From: Dickeya zeae NCPPB 2538
Lineage (GTDB): Bacteria; Pseudomonadota; Gammaproteobacteria; Enterobacterales; Enterobacteriaceae
Direction of reading: 5' to 3'
Length of the DNA stretch: 64,000 nucleotides
Assembly: GCF_000406165.1 (NCBI RefSeq)
Contig: NZ_CM001977.1
Span: 2,714,890 to 2,778,889, forward strand
Made by a program: the position numbers and the translations under genes. The notes under the pieces were generated by a model that searched no databases, had not been told where the DNA came from, and was given only the letters and a program-made list of their open reading frames with translations. Below are positions 6,705 to 16,064 of this stretch, piece after piece. Position 1 is the stretch's first letter. The number at the start of each line of letters is the position of its first letter.

Positions 6705-7328
6705 TCAGAAAGCCCCCGGTAATTTTTGCCGCAGCGCCTCCCGCCGTTCTGCATCCGCGAGTTCTTTGTGTTGTGCCACCGCCAGCCAGTCGCGGGCGGC
6801 TGAGGGACTCAGGATAAACACGCCGTCGTCATCGCCTATCGCCATATCGCCGGGATGCACCGTCACCCCAGCGATCGTAACCGGTACGTTGACGGCACCG
6901 GCGCTTCCCAGCGTGCGGGTGGTAATGGCACTGATGCCTTTGCAGAACACTGGCAAGCCCAGTTCGCGTAGCGCACGAGAATCTGTCACCGCACCGGCTA
7001 CGACCACCCCCGCCAGCCCTTTCACTTTCGCCGCCAGCGTGCGCAGTTCCCCCCAGCAGGCGCGTTCTTCTTCATCCGACGCATCAATCACCAGCACATC
7101 GCCCGGCTGGCTCAGTAACAATGCCTCACGCAGTACGCCACCATCCGGCGGACACAGTTTTACCGTCACCACGTTGCCGATCATCTGCACATCCGCCAGT
7201 AACGGCCGGATACCCGGCAAATACCCCTGTTCCGTCAAATGCCCCAGTGTGGAGGTGCCGATATGGTGGTAGCCTGCCAGCAGTTCATCGCTAAGTGGCG
7301 AGACGCGGGGAAGAATATGATAATTCAT
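6705..7328 (-). CDS. RraA-family protein coupled to cbrD
   Basis: 207 residues of the RraA/HMG-aldolase fold (the family once mislabelled as demethylmenaquinone methyltransferase). The start overlaps the cbrD stop by ATGA, so it is translationally coupled and probably the last gene of the achromobactin operon. The family usually shows DGAVRD near the active site, with Arg-Asp needed for retro-aldol cleavage of 4-hydroxy-4-oxo acids; here the stretch reads VAGAVTDSRALRELG, with Ala for Asp and Thr for Arg. An aldolase activity is therefore doubtful. A role with the 2-oxoglutarate or citrate parts of achromobactin would make sense but is only inference. Confidence 0.75.
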   Translation of the reverse strand: MNYHILPRVSPLSDELLAGYHHIGTSTLGHLTEQGYLPGIRPLLADVQMIGNVVTVKLCPPDGGVLREALLLSQPGDVLVIDASDEEERACWGELRTLAAKVKGLAGVVVAGAVTDSRALRELGLPVFCKGISAITTRTLGSAGAVNVPVTIAGVTVHPGDMAIGDDDGVFILSPSAARDWLAVAQHKELADAERREALRQKLPGAF

Positions 7329-8173
7329 CCTGCCACCTGCCCATGCCAGTCATCCGACGGGCCACTGTCTGCGACTGTTTCATGCGGTTTTTCACGCCCG
7401 AACGGAATACACAACGGGGTGTGGAAAAACGGATCAGCAATAATACGGCAGTCCAGATTAAATACGGTTTTCACCAGCGCTTCGTCCAAAATCGCCGCCG
7501 GTGCTCCCTGTGCGAAGGCAGTACGGTTATGCACCGCCACCATATGGTCGGCGTAACGGCACGCCAGATTGAGATCGTGCAGTACCATGATGATGGTTTT
7601 CCCGTGTTGACGGTTCAACTCACGCAGCAAATCCAGCACTTCAATCTGGTGCGCCAGGTCGAGAAAAGTCGTGGGTTCATCCAACAGCACCACCTCGGTA
7701 TCCTGCGCCAGCGTCATGGCGATCCACACCCGTTGGCGTTGACCGCCGGATAACGCATCTACCGGTCGGTCCGCCAGCCCGTCGGTGCCGGTTTGCACCA
7801 GCGCGAGGTTTACCATCCGCTCGTCTTCCTGTGACCACTGCTGTAGCCAGTTCTGGTAGGGATAGCGTCCCAGGCTAACCAACTGCTTCACGGTAATGCC
7901 TTCCGGCGCATCCGGCATCTGCGGTAAAATCGCCAACGCGCGTGCTACCTCGGCGGTCGACTGACGGTGAATATCCTCACCATTGAGGATGACCGAGCCA
8001 CTCAGTGGCTTAAGCAAGCGGGCGAAAGACTTAAGCAATGTGCTTTTGCCGCACCCGTTGCTGCCTATCAGTACCGACACTTTGCCCTTCGGCAACTGTA
8101 TATCCAGATTGTCGATAATCGTCTGGCTGGCATAGCCGAGGGTCAGTTCCCGGCTGGTAATGGCGGTCATCAT
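7325..8173 (-). CDS. cbrD: Achromobactin ABC importer ATPase CbrD
   Basis: About 282 residues. Walker A GSNGCGKST is at residues 37-45, the signature LSGGQRQRVW and Walker B EVVLLDEPTT follow, then the switch His in MVLHDLN: a FecE/FepC-type siderophore ATPase on the inner face of the membrane. It powers the CbrB/CbrC permease. The start is ATG 8173 or the next ATG 8170; AAGGA lies 5 nt upstream of the first. The frame is open upstream into cbrC but that part is not protein-like. It starts 8 nt after the cbrC stop and overlaps the RraA-like gene by 4 nt. Confidence 0.92.
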   Translation of the reverse strand: MMTAITSRELTLGYASQTIIDNLDIQLPKGKVSVLIGSNGCGKSTLLKSFARLLKPLSGSVILNGEDIHRQSTAEVARALAILPQMPDAPEGITVKQLVSLGRYPYQNWLQQWSQEDERMVNLALVQTGTDGLADRPVDALSGGQRQRVWIAMTLAQDTEVVLLDEPTTFLDLAHQIEVLDLLRELNRQHGKTIIMVLHDLNLACRYADHMVAVHNRTAFAQGAPAAILDEALVKTVFNLDCRIIADPFFHTPLCIPFGREKPHETVADSGPSDDWHGQVAG

Positions 8174-8181
8174 CCGTTTCC

Positions 8182-9231
8182 TTAATGACGTTGTTTGATC
8201 AGTAAATATAAAAAGAACGGCGCGCCCAGAGCCGAAACGAAAATCCCGGCGGGCAGATCCAGCGGTAAAAACAGCGTACGTCCGCACAGATCCGCCACCA
8301 TCACCAGTACAGCGCCACACAGAAACGCCATCGTCGCCTGCCAGGCAAAGGTCGGTGCCACCAGCCGTTTAGCGATGTGGGGAGCGATAAGCCCGACGAA
8401 CGCCATCGCCCCACCCCAGGCGATCGCCGCACCGGCCAGCGCCACACTGAGCAATAACAGCGCCAGGCGCAGCCCCTGCACCCGCACACCGATGCCCTGC
8501 GCCAGCCCATCATCCAGTTGCTGCACCTGTACCTGACGCGCCAGCCACACCAGCCACGGCAGCATCAGCAGCAGCCAGACACCCAGTTCACGGGTTTCAC
8601 GCCAACTGGCACCGTAGACGCTGCCGGTCAGCCAGACATACGCCGAAAGCGTGGTGGTCAGCGGGCTGAACACCAGCATAAAGGTAGTCGCCGCCACCAA
8701 CAGTGCCGATACCCCCACGCCGGTCAACACCAACCGCTGTGGCGATACACCCGATTGCCACGCCAGCCAATACACCGCCAACGCAGCCACCCCCGCCCCG
8801 GTCATCGCCGCCAGTGGCAGGTAGTGCGCGCCCAGCGTGCCGGTGAGAAACGACAGATAGAACACCGCCGCGGCGCTGGCACCGCTGGTAATACCCAGAA
8901 TATCTGGCGATGCCAGCGGGTTACGGATCATCGCCTGTAAAATCAGCCCGGACACCGCCAGTGCACCACCGACCAGCGCCGCCAGCACCACCCGCGGCAA
9001 GCGTAATTGCTGTACGATAAGCGTCGCGCCCTCTGACTGTGACGAGAACAATGCCCGCAGCACCTCCCACGGCGACAACATCAGCTTGCCAATACCAAGT
9101 GATATCACTATCACCACCAGCATCAGTACCAGCGCCAGTGCGATGCGTCCAACGCTGGTCAGGTTAATCTGGCGAGAAAACAGCCCTTGTCGCCACACCA
9201 GCACCACATCCTGGCCTTCGCGCTTATCCAT
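8182..9231 (-). CDS. cbrC: Achromobactin ABC permease CbrC
   Basis: 349 residues of the FecCD/BtuC permease family with about ten hydrophobic segments. Family landmarks are LRLPRVVLAALVGGALAVSG in the first half, NPLASPDILGITSGA, and GGAMAFVGLIAPHIAKRLV near the end, the site that meets the ATPase. The start at ATG 9231 has GGAGG 5 nt upstream; it overlaps the end of cbrB by 8 nt. It forms the membrane channel with CbrB and takes ferric achromobactin from CbrA. Confidence 0.92.
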   Translation of the reverse strand: MDKREGQDVVLVWRQGLFSRQINLTSVGRIALALVLMLVVIVISLGIGKLMLSPWEVLRALFSSQSEGATLIVQQLRLPRVVLAALVGGALAVSGLILQAMIRNPLASPDILGITSGASAAAVFYLSFLTGTLGAHYLPLAAMTGAGVAALAVYWLAWQSGVSPQRLVLTGVGVSALLVAATTFMLVFSPLTTTLSAYVWLTGSVYGASWRETRELGVWLLLMLPWLVWLARQVQVQQLDDGLAQGIGVRVQGLRLALLLLSVALAGAAIAWGGAMAFVGLIAPHIAKRLVAPTFAWQATMAFLCGAVLVMVADLCGRTLFLPLDLPAGIFVSALGAPFFLYLLIKQRH

Positions 9232-10246
9232 GTCGACCTCCGCGCCGCAGCAACACAATAAAGAACGGGGCACCGAACAGCGCCGTCATCACCCCGACCG
9301 GCACTTCCTGCGGCACAATCACCACCCGCGCCAGAATATCCGCCAGTAGCAATAACGCCGCCCCTAATAGCGCGCAACCGGGCAGCAGCCAACGGTGGTC
9401 GGCAGGCAACAGTTTTCGGGCCATATGCGGCACAATCAGACCGATAAAGCCGATGCTGCCCGCCATCGCCACCGCGCCCCCCGCCAGCACAATCACCAGC
9501 AGACTCATCAGCAGTCGGATGCGCCCGGTGCGTTGCCCCAAACCACGGGCGATAGCTTCACCGGCGTTCAGCACGTTAACTTGCCCTGCCAGCAACAGGC
9601 TGGCGACCAACGCCGCCAGACAATACCCCATCAACGGCAATACCGTCGCCAGCTCGCGATCGGCCACCGAACCGGCCAGCCAGAACAACACCGTATCCAG
9701 TCCTTCCTGATTGACCACCAGCATTCCCTGACTAAAGGCCGCGAACATGGCAGTGATAGCCGCCCCCGCCAGCACCATGCGCAGCGGGTTCAGACTGCCT
9801 TTGCCCATGGTGCCAATCAGCCATACCAGACAACCAGCCAGCGCCGCACCGGCAAACGCCGACCACAGCCACACCGACATCGCCACCTTGGGAAACAGCG
9901 ACACACAGACAATCAGGCAAAACATCGCCCCAGCGTTAATACCGAACAGCCCCGGCGATGCCAGTGGATTACGGGTCAGCACCTGCATCAAGGCCCCCGC
10001 CACCGCCAGACTGGCTCCTACCACGATAGCTATCAGCGTGCGCGACAGGCGCGTCGAGGTGACCAGAATATGGTTCACATTCAGCGGATCCGCATGCCAC
10101 AACGCCCCAAACACCTGCGATGGCGCAATCGCTATCGGCCCGACCATCAGGCTCAGAAACGCCAGCGCCAGCAGGCACACCGCACCGCCCGCCAGCACCT
10201 GACCGGGTGCCATCCGCTTCATGTGGATTTTCACGACCTGGCTCAT
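9224..10246 (-). CDS. cbrB: Achromobactin ABC permease CbrB
   Basis: 340 residues, second FecCD-type permease. It shows RLSRTLIAIVVGASLAVAGA, NPLASPGLFGINAGA and GSIGFIGLIVPHMARKLL, each the counterpart of the CbrC motifs. The start codon overlaps the cbrA stop by 4 nt (ATGA), so the two are translationally coupled. It works as a heterodimer with CbrC in the inner membrane. Confidence 0.92.
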   Translation of the reverse strand: MSQVVKIHMKRMAPGQVLAGGAVCLLALAFLSLMVGPIAIAPSQVFGALWHADPLNVNHILVTSTRLSRTLIAIVVGASLAVAGALMQVLTRNPLASPGLFGINAGAMFCLIVCVSLFPKVAMSVWLWSAFAGAALAGCLVWLIGTMGKGSLNPLRMVLAGAAITAMFAAFSQGMLVVNQEGLDTVLFWLAGSVADRELATVLPLMGYCLAALVASLLLAGQVNVLNAGEAIARGLGQRTGRIRLLMSLLVIVLAGGAVAMAGSIGFIGLIVPHMARKLLPADHRWLLPGCALLGAALLLLADILARVVIVPQEVPVGVMTALFGAPFFIVLLRRGGRHG

Positions 10247-11160
10247 GACACGCCTCCGGCGATACCGGTCACCTGAGCGATATCATCGAGCATCATGTTG
10301 GCCCCCAGAATACCGCCCGACAGGCTCCAGGTGACGCCATTGACCACCCACACCTGCTGTCGCTGTGGCGCACGCAGTCGCTGCCACAACGGATGACGGA
10401 TCAACGATTCATAGTTGCGTTGCACAGCGGGGCTATCAGATCGCAGAAAAATGAAAAAGATATCGGCATCCACCACCGGGATGCTCTCTTTGCTGGTCAG
10501 CTTGAGTGATACCCCCGGCTGAGCGCGGCTGGCATCACTCCAGCCAAACCCCAATTCACTTAATACCGAGCCGGGAAAGCTGTTGGGCAAATAGCTGCGG
10601 ATATGATCTTCGCGGATATCCAGTATTGACACGGTGGGCGGCCAGCCGCTGCCAAAGCGGCGTTGCAACTGCTCACGCAGCCTGTCCACCCGCTGCTGCC
10701 AGTGCTGCAACAATGTGTCGGCCACCGCCTGACGCCCCAGCGCCTGCCCCATTACCTGTACCGTTTTCTTGAACTGGTAGATTTCATCAAGCATCACCAC
10801 TGGCGCAATCTGCGATAGCAGTGGCTCCAGCCGCTGGTGGCGAAAACGCGAAGCGACGATGGTATCGGGCTTTAACAGCACGATGTCTTCCAGACTGGGT
10901 TGGGTTTCCAGCCCCACATGCGGCACTCCGGCCAGCGCCGGACGCAGGTAGCGGTACATGGGCTTCTCGCTCCACGAATCCACCACCCCGGCAGGTGTCA
11001 CCCCCAACGCCACGGCGGTATCCGTCGCGCCCTGAAACAAGGTGATAACCCGTTGCGGCACTAACAATGATTGAGCCAGCACAGGCCGGGAAAGCCCCAG
11101 CGGCAACAGGCTTAACGACCACCGCAGCAAGCGGCGGCGAGACACTAAATACTCATTCAC
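10243..11160 (-). CDS. cbrA: Achromobactin periplasmic binding protein CbrA
   Basis: 305 residues, class-III siderophore-binding protein (FecB/FhuD type). The N terminus has SRRRLLRW followed by a hydrophobic stretch ending near RPVLAQS, a signal peptide with a twin-arginine look. The mature part starts with PQRVITLFQGATDTAVALGV and contains LEDIVLLKPDTIVAS. The start is uncertain: GTG 11160 gives the listed length, and GTG 11145 would start at MSRRRLL, closer to the usual signal layout; neither has a strong ribosome binding site. It is separated from acsA by 364 nt with strong inverted repeats, so its expression may be set apart from the biosynthesis genes. Confidence 0.88.
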   Translation of the reverse strand: MNEYLVSRRRLLRWSLSLLPLGLSRPVLAQSLLVPQRVITLFQGATDTAVALGVTPAGVVDSWSEKPMYRYLRPALAGVPHVGLETQPSLEDIVLLKPDTIVASRFRHQRLEPLLSQIAPVVMLDEIYQFKKTVQVMGQALGRQAVADTLLQHWQQRVDRLREQLQRRFGSGWPPTVSILDIREDHIRSYLPNSFPGSVLSELGFGWSDASRAQPGVSLKLTSKESIPVVDADIFFIFLRSDSPAVQRNYESLIRHPLWQRLRAPQRQQVWVVNGVTWSLSGGILGANMMLDDIAQVTGIAGGVS

Positions 11161-11524
11161 GATTTGATGTGATCTGCCTTTTCCATAGTGATGACCAACT
11201 CATTACGTTTCAGAAGAGAGATCTCTGGCGTCAAAAACTGTGCTGAGGTGTTCGTCTTCGCCGGGTGAGCCGCATGGACGCGGCGAAAGCCCGTGCCGCG
11301 CAGGGAGCGAGTCACGGGCGGCCCGAACAGCGAAGACGAATGCCGAAGGTACCGCGTAGCGGCACAGTTTAGCCACCAGCCAGTGGTCAAGGAGAGGTGG
11401 CGCTGAACCTCTCCTTGTCGTGCGTGCGATGAAATAGCAAAGAAGCAATGCCGTCTATCCCGCACGAAATATCTCTCTGTCTTTACATGAACCCGATAAC
11501 GACGCTCTATTGTTCGTTAACAAT
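11161..11524. repeat. acsA-cbrA intergenic region with nested inverted repeats
   Basis: The region has no convincing gene. Outer arms AAACTGTGC (11235-11243) and GCACAGTTT (11362-11370) enclose TTCGTCTTCGC (11251-11261) with GCGAAGACGAA (11330-11340), then three local hairpins: GCCGC/GCGGC (11269-11284), GCCCGTG/CACGGGC (11289-11319) and CCGC/GCGG (11352-11362). This gives a branched, tRNA-like outline of about 136 nt. A separate perfect 11-bp stem follows at 11388-11417. It resembles a mobile palindromic repeat (REP/MITE-like). The short frames across it look like by-products of the palindromes. Confidence 0.65.
11388..11417. repeat. Perfect 11-bp stem-loop downstream of acsA
   Basis: CAAGGAGAGGT and ACCTCTCCTTG with an 8-nt loop. 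There is no T tract on the minus strand, so it is not a classic terminator for acsA, but it could stop exonucleases or reduce read-through into cbrA. Confidence 0.6.
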
Positions 11525-13417
11525 CTATTTACCAATGATTGCCTGAAACGGGTTAATCACCTCTCCCTTGCCGAACGGCATACTCCCCGGCCCACCGGCG
11601 CGGGCGATCATCGGGGTGATCAGCAGTTTCTGCGGCCAGTTGGGTGCGTCAAACAAGCGGGTTTTCAGCATCGCTTGCGTATCAGCCGCGAAACCGGCAC
11701 GGTCAATCGCCCCATTGATTTCAGTACGCATCACACCCCACAACGTTGCGGCATCCAGATCATAGGTCAACGATAACGTGTCAATGATCGCCCGCATATT
11801 GACCTGAATCCCCAGCGTTTGCAGCCAGAACAGCAGGTCGTCCAGACGTTCGTGGTAAAGCGTATTGGCATGGCCTTGTTTGATGCGGTACACCGGGTCC
11901 TGCATACCGTGTTGTTCCAGCGTCGGCACATGAATACGCAGTGAATCGTGGTCACGCAGCAACAGGCCGTGAGCCTGACCGGCTTTCCACACCAGCACCG
12001 CGTTCTGCCCGTGGATCTCACCCAACATCCCTAAGCGGAACATGCGGAAATTAATATCGAAGAAACAATGGCAAAGCTCGGCAAACAGTGTCAACACCGC
12101 ATCGGCATTCGCCGCTAAACCGCGATACGCCAGCCAGTCGTCAAAGAAGTGACGACGACTACCCGGCAACGGTGTCCCCAGCGCCGCCATCGGCAGCAGG
12201 CGGTAATCCGGGTCATCAAACAGTTCACGCGGATAACTGCGCACCATCGCCGACAGGTGGCGTGGCGCTTCATCAAACAGGGTGGCCTGCGGCGGCATAA
12301 ACGCCCACCATTTGCCTTCATCACACAGATAAAGCCGCTGCTGTAATACCGCGTCTTTGTCGCGCGCCTGTCGCAACAACACTTCACTTAACCCGCCGTT
12401 GATCATTTTCACTGCCGGTAAATAGCGTGATGCCCCCAGCGAATACACCGCCATCGGCAGCTTGAGGTAGTCCGCGCTGGCGAAACACGGGGTCATGGAA
12501 CGCAATGACGAGGTCGGCAGGTAGCGAGCGGCACGGAAATCCAACCGCTGGCAGTCACCGTTGCGAAACGCCTCGCCCAACTGGGTTTCCAGAATATGGT
12601 CGAACTGCCACGGGTGCACCGGCAAAGCAATGTGAGTGTCGGCGATGCCGCGTGTCACCAGCTCCTGTTGTAACGCCGCCTGTTCCGCCTGCGGCAACAG
12701 GTAATGTGCCGGGTACTGGTCAGCCGTGTCGTGAATACCATCGCCACATTGCAGCTTGTCTTTTGCCACCGCCACCCAGTTCAGCGCCACTGGCGCGGCG
12801 AACTCCGCCACATAACGACGGTACTCTTCGGCACTCAGCCCCTGTTTGGCTTTCGCCGTCGGGTGATACGGACGGTCGCGCAGCGAGGCCCACTGCTCCA
12901 TCACGTGGAAGAAATCAGCGTTGCCGCGTGCGAGCAACTCGTCAGTATCAATACGGTGCTCGCGTGACAGCGCGGTCTGCTCCACGCTGGTGTTGAGCAC
13001 ATCCAGAAACAGCGCCTGCCCTTTAGTATTGTCTTCGTCACTGTGCTGCCCGGCGAAGACCAGATGCATGAAACTTTCCGGTTCCAGCGCCTGCCAGTCG
13101 TTACCGCCCTGCTGCCAGGCATACACCACCGTGTCCGGTACTTTTTCCCAGCGCTGGGTAATGCCAGGGCGCAGCGCCACCACCAGATGCCGTTGTTCAC
13201 GCTCATCGCTGCACCAGCGCCACAGGCGAACAGAACCTTCCAGCGCACCGAACGGTGACGACTGCCCATACTGCTGGTGCCATTCATCGGCGGTATACAA
13301 TGCCAACGGCTGGGCACCAAAAAATTCTTCGGCCAACAGGCAATCCACCAGATCCTGCATCACGCTGTCGCTGGCATCCTTGTAGTGAGACGTATTTTTC
13401 ATCACATGACTTTCCAT
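11525..13417 (-). CDS. acsA: Achromobactin NIS synthetase AcsA
   Basis: 630 residues of the IucA/IucC (NRPS-independent siderophore synthetase) family. The ATP-binding stretch RPYHPTAKAKQGL, the HPWQFDHIL motif and the C-terminal EIHGQNAVL with RDHDSLR are the family landmarks. It joins a carboxylate of citrate or a citrate intermediate to an amine (the diaminobutyrate step of achromobactin in published work on AcsA). The start at ATG 13417 has AAGGAC about 9 nt upstream and begins 4 nt after the acsB stop; ATG 13402 is an alternative. The frame extends upstream through acsB without being coding. Confidence 0.92.
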   Translation of the reverse strand: MESHVMKNTSHYKDASDSVMQDLVDCLLAEEFFGAQPLALYTADEWHQQYGQSSPFGALEGSVRLWRWCSDEREQRHLVVALRPGITQRWEKVPDTVVYAWQQGGNDWQALEPESFMHLVFAGQHSDEDNTKGQALFLDVLNTSVEQTALSREHRIDTDELLARGNADFFHVMEQWASLRDRPYHPTAKAKQGLSAEEYRRYVAEFAAPVALNWVAVAKDKLQCGDGIHDTADQYPAHYLLPQAEQAALQQELVTRGIADTHIALPVHPWQFDHILETQLGEAFRNGDCQRLDFRAARYLPTSSLRSMTPCFASADYLKLPMAVYSLGASRYLPAVKMINGGLSEVLLRQARDKDAVLQQRLYLCDEGKWWAFMPPQATLFDEAPRHLSAMVRSYPRELFDDPDYRLLPMAALGTPLPGSRRHFFDDWLAYRGLAANADAVLTLFAELCHCFFDINFRMFRLGMLGEIHGQNAVLVWKAGQAHGLLLRDHDSLRIHVPTLEQHGMQDPVYRIKQGHANTLYHERLDDLLFWLQTLGIQVNMRAIIDTLSLTYDLDAATLWGVMRTEINGAIDRAGFAADTQAMLKTRLFDAPNWPQKLLITPMIARAGGPGSMPFGKGEVINPFQAIIGK

Positions 13418-13421
13418 TGGA

Positions 13422-14198
13422 TTACTGTCCTTCTGCTGAAATCGTTGCGGCCAGTCTGGCCTGTAACGCGCGAAACGCGATGCCGCGCTCGTCGCCCAAA
13501 ACAAATGCGCGCACACCTTGCTCACGCCAGCGGGCATGATCGTCAGGTTGGCGGGGGATGGCGCAATAGCACACACCCTGCGCCTCGGCGGCAAAACGCA
13601 CCTCGGCCAGCGCGGCCTGCACCGGGGCGGCCGCGGTCTGCCACGGCATGCCCAGCGACTGAGAGAGATCCGCCGCGCCCTCCAGTATCATGTCCAGCCC
13701 CGGTACTGCGGCGATAGCCTTTGCCTGACGCACGCCCTCGGCGCTTTCAATCATCGCCACCAGCAGGATTTCCCGGTTCGCCAGCGTGACGTATTCCGCC
13801 AGGCTGTGCTTACCAAAAGCACCGGGGCGGCCGCTGTTGAGACTGCGCTCGCCCTGCGGGTGGTAATAGCAGGCACGTACCGCCGCCTGCACCTGCTCAG
13901 CCTGCTCCACCATCGGCAGCACAATGCCCTGCGCGCCGCCATCCAGCAGCCGCAGCATGGTTTTAGGGTTGGCGTCTGCCACTCGCACCAGCGGCGTGAG
14001 CGCATAGCTCTCCGCCACCCGGATCATGTTTTCCACCGTTTCCGGGTTAATCAGTACGTGTTCGGTATCGATAATCACGAAATCGAACCCGGCTTCGGCG
14101 ATCAACTCCACCGATACCGGCGAGGGAATCGAGGCGATTAACCCATAGACCGGCGTACCGGCCGCCAGCTTGCGCTTAAGATGGTTGGTTCTTAGCAT
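13422..14198 (-). CDS. acsB: HpcH/HpaI aldolase-family protein AcsB
   Basis: 258 residues of the HpcH/HpaI/citrate-lyase-beta-like aldolase family (TIM barrel, divalent metal). Seen: GFDFVIIDTEHVLINPE near the N terminus, the DGGAQGIVLPMVE stretch, and MIESAEGVRQAKAI with the metal-binding Glu. It is expected to make or cleave an oxo acid by aldol chemistry, probably tied to supply of a citrate or 2-oxoglutarate building block; its exact reaction in achromobactin synthesis is not established to my knowledge. It overlaps the end of acsC by 7 nt and precedes acsA by 4 nt, so all three are translated together. Confidence 0.9.
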   Translation of the reverse strand: MLRTNHLKRKLAAGTPVYGLIASIPSPVSVELIAEAGFDFVIIDTEHVLINPETVENMIRVAESYALTPLVRVADANPKTMLRLLDGGAQGIVLPMVEQAEQVQAAVRACYYHPQGERSLNSGRPGAFGKHSLAEYVTLANREILLVAMIESAEGVRQAKAIAAVPGLDMILEGAADLSQSLGMPWQTAAAPVQAALAEVRFAAEAQGVCYCAIPRQPDDHARWREQGVRAFVLGDERGIAFRALQARLAATISAEGQ

Positions 14199-16048
14199 GA
14201 CGACGGCCTGAACGGATGCAGGGGGTTCGGCACCGATTTAAAGCGGCGTTCACCGTCGCCCAGTAACCGGCGTTTCGTCAGTTCTTCCACCTCGTAGGTC
14301 GGTGCAAACACGTCAAACAGCGCATAGCGCGCACGGTGCTGTGGGTGTGCCGCCTGATACCCCAACACCACGTCCGCCGTCATTTCCCAGAAACGCGCTT
14401 CCGGCAGCTGATAGTGCTGACGCAGGAATACCGCCATTTCTGCCAGACAAATAAAGAAGAACGAATCGCAGGTGAAATCGCGCACCGCTTCAACGTCATC
14501 GGTCAGGATGAAGGAGTTACGGTTGATTTTGGCGTGACTGGCCGGTAGCGGCACCAGATCCGGGCGCATCGCCGGGCGCGCCAGATGGTCCGGCGAATAG
14601 CGCACCCCGTCGTGGAAATCTTTCAGTGCGATGCGCTGCGGCCAGCCATCACGCACCACCAGCACGATATTCTGGCCGTGCGACTCCATGCCGATGCCTT
14701 CGGCGTACAGCATGTGAATGATGGGGGAAACCGTCACGTCCAGCAGTTGACGAGTCCAGGCTTCCAGCCCGTACTGACGAATCCAGGCGTCGATAAACGG
14801 GGCCTGCTCGCCGCCGTCGTAGCGGTGCTCGACATGGCTTAAGCCGTTAAACGGCACCGCCTGTTCATCCGGTTGCAGATACTGATGGATGCTTTCACGC
14901 CAGATAGCCCCCATCACGCCGTAGGCCTGCGCCATGCGGGTGGCGGGTAAGTTCTGGGTATCAAAGCTCACCCCAGCGACTTCGCCGAGGATCACAAACT
15001 TCAGGTTGCGGGCAGTCTGATCGGTATCGATCAACTGTTGCAGCCAGTCGGTGATGATGGGCCCGTTCATCACCGTGTGCCGCGCCAGAATACGGGTGCT
15101 GGAGGTGTTGGTCATACTCATCGCCAGCTTGACGTACGGCCTCGTTTTCTCGGTCACGTTCGCCAGCGTGCGAATCGACTGTTGCGCCTGCCAGCGGTCG
15201 TCGGAATCACCGAGGTAAATCAGCTCGCCGCTGACCAACTCCGGGTAAAATACCGGCGCAATCACGTTTTTCCACTGCCACGGGTGCACCGGTATCAGTT
15301 GATAGTCCTGCGCTTTGCGCCCCTGACGCACCAGTTGCTCGCTAAACGCCTGCCAGCGCGCTTCACCAAACTCAGCGAGCAGGAAATCATCCAGATTCAG
15401 TTTGATCGACTGGTTGGCTGAGGCGCGTTGCTTCGACAACGCCAGCCAGACGATAGCGAAAGGCTGACCGAACTCTGGCCCCCACTGGACGTTATCCTGC
15501 AAGCTAAAGCCGATGCGCGACTTGTAGCAGGGGTGGTAGCTGTGTGCATCCATAAAATGGCGCTCCAGCTCATCGAAACTGAGCTGATGTGCTGGCTTAC
15601 CGGGGCGATAATCCTGTGCGCGCGACTGCAAATCTTTGAGTTGCGTCTGCTCCAGTTCCTGCACAAAACGCGTCAGAAACGGGTTACTCTCCTGCTCGCC
15701 CAGCAGTTCTTCCAGCATCAGGTGCAGGTTGGGTGACTGCGCATTACCGCTGGCATCAACGCGCTGCACACTGGCGTAATCCAAGCGAATCAGCGCAAAG
15801 CTGTCACTCAATAGTCCGTTGCAGCGGTATTCCACCGGCTGTTGGTGTGCATCACGGCCGGTTATCACAAACTGGCTGTGGCCCTCGCCTATGTCCGTGC
15901 AGTGATAAGGCAACACCTCTTCGTACAGCAACGTCTGTAACAGTTGCCCGACCACACGCTGTTCTACCAGCTGATAACGCTGCGCATCCATCTGCAACAG
16001 CCAGTCACAGGCGATACCCTGCAATACGACGGGGGATAATGTTTCCAT
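14192..16048 (-). CDS. acsC: Achromobactin NIS synthetase AcsC
   Basis: 618 residues, IucA/IucC family. The landmarks are SYHPCYKSRIGFSLQDN (ATP site), HPWQWKNVI, and MESHGQNIVLVVRDG in the C-terminal FhuF-like part. AcsC-type enzymes are reported to attach 2-oxoglutarate-derived groups in achromobactin. The start at ATG 16048 (METLSPVV) has AGAGA a few nt upstream; the frame is open further back through an 18-nt tandem repeat, but that part is unlike the family. It lies 97 nt downstream of yhcA and overlaps acsB by 7 nt. Confidence 0.92.
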   Translation of the reverse strand: METLSPVVLQGIACDWLLQMDAQRYQLVEQRVVGQLLQTLLYEEVLPYHCTDIGEGHSQFVITGRDAHQQPVEYRCNGLLSDSFALIRLDYASVQRVDASGNAQSPNLHLMLEELLGEQESNPFLTRFVQELEQTQLKDLQSRAQDYRPGKPAHQLSFDELERHFMDAHSYHPCYKSRIGFSLQDNVQWGPEFGQPFAIVWLALSKQRASANQSIKLNLDDFLLAEFGEARWQAFSEQLVRQGRKAQDYQLIPVHPWQWKNVIAPVFYPELVSGELIYLGDSDDRWQAQQSIRTLANVTEKTRPYVKLAMSMTNTSSTRILARHTVMNGPIITDWLQQLIDTDQTARNLKFVILGEVAGVSFDTQNLPATRMAQAYGVMGAIWRESIHQYLQPDEQAVPFNGLSHVEHRYDGGEQAPFIDAWIRQYGLEAWTRQLLDVTVSPIIHMLYAEGIGMESHGQNIVLVVRDGWPQRIALKDFHDGVRYSPDHLARPAMRPDLVPLPASHAKINRNSFILTDDVEAVRDFTCDSFFFICLAEMAVFLRQHYQLPEARFWEMTADVVLGYQAAHPQHRARYALFDVFAPTYEVEELTKRRLLGDGERRFKSVPNPLHPFRPSSC

Positions 16049-16064
16049 ACAGTCTCTTAACCTT

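Noticed and set aside
11157..11465. Minus-strand frame of about 100 codons upstream of cbrA
   Set aside because: It runs through the branched inverted repeats, so its open state follows from the palindromes; the text is rich in Arg and Ser and matches no family I know.
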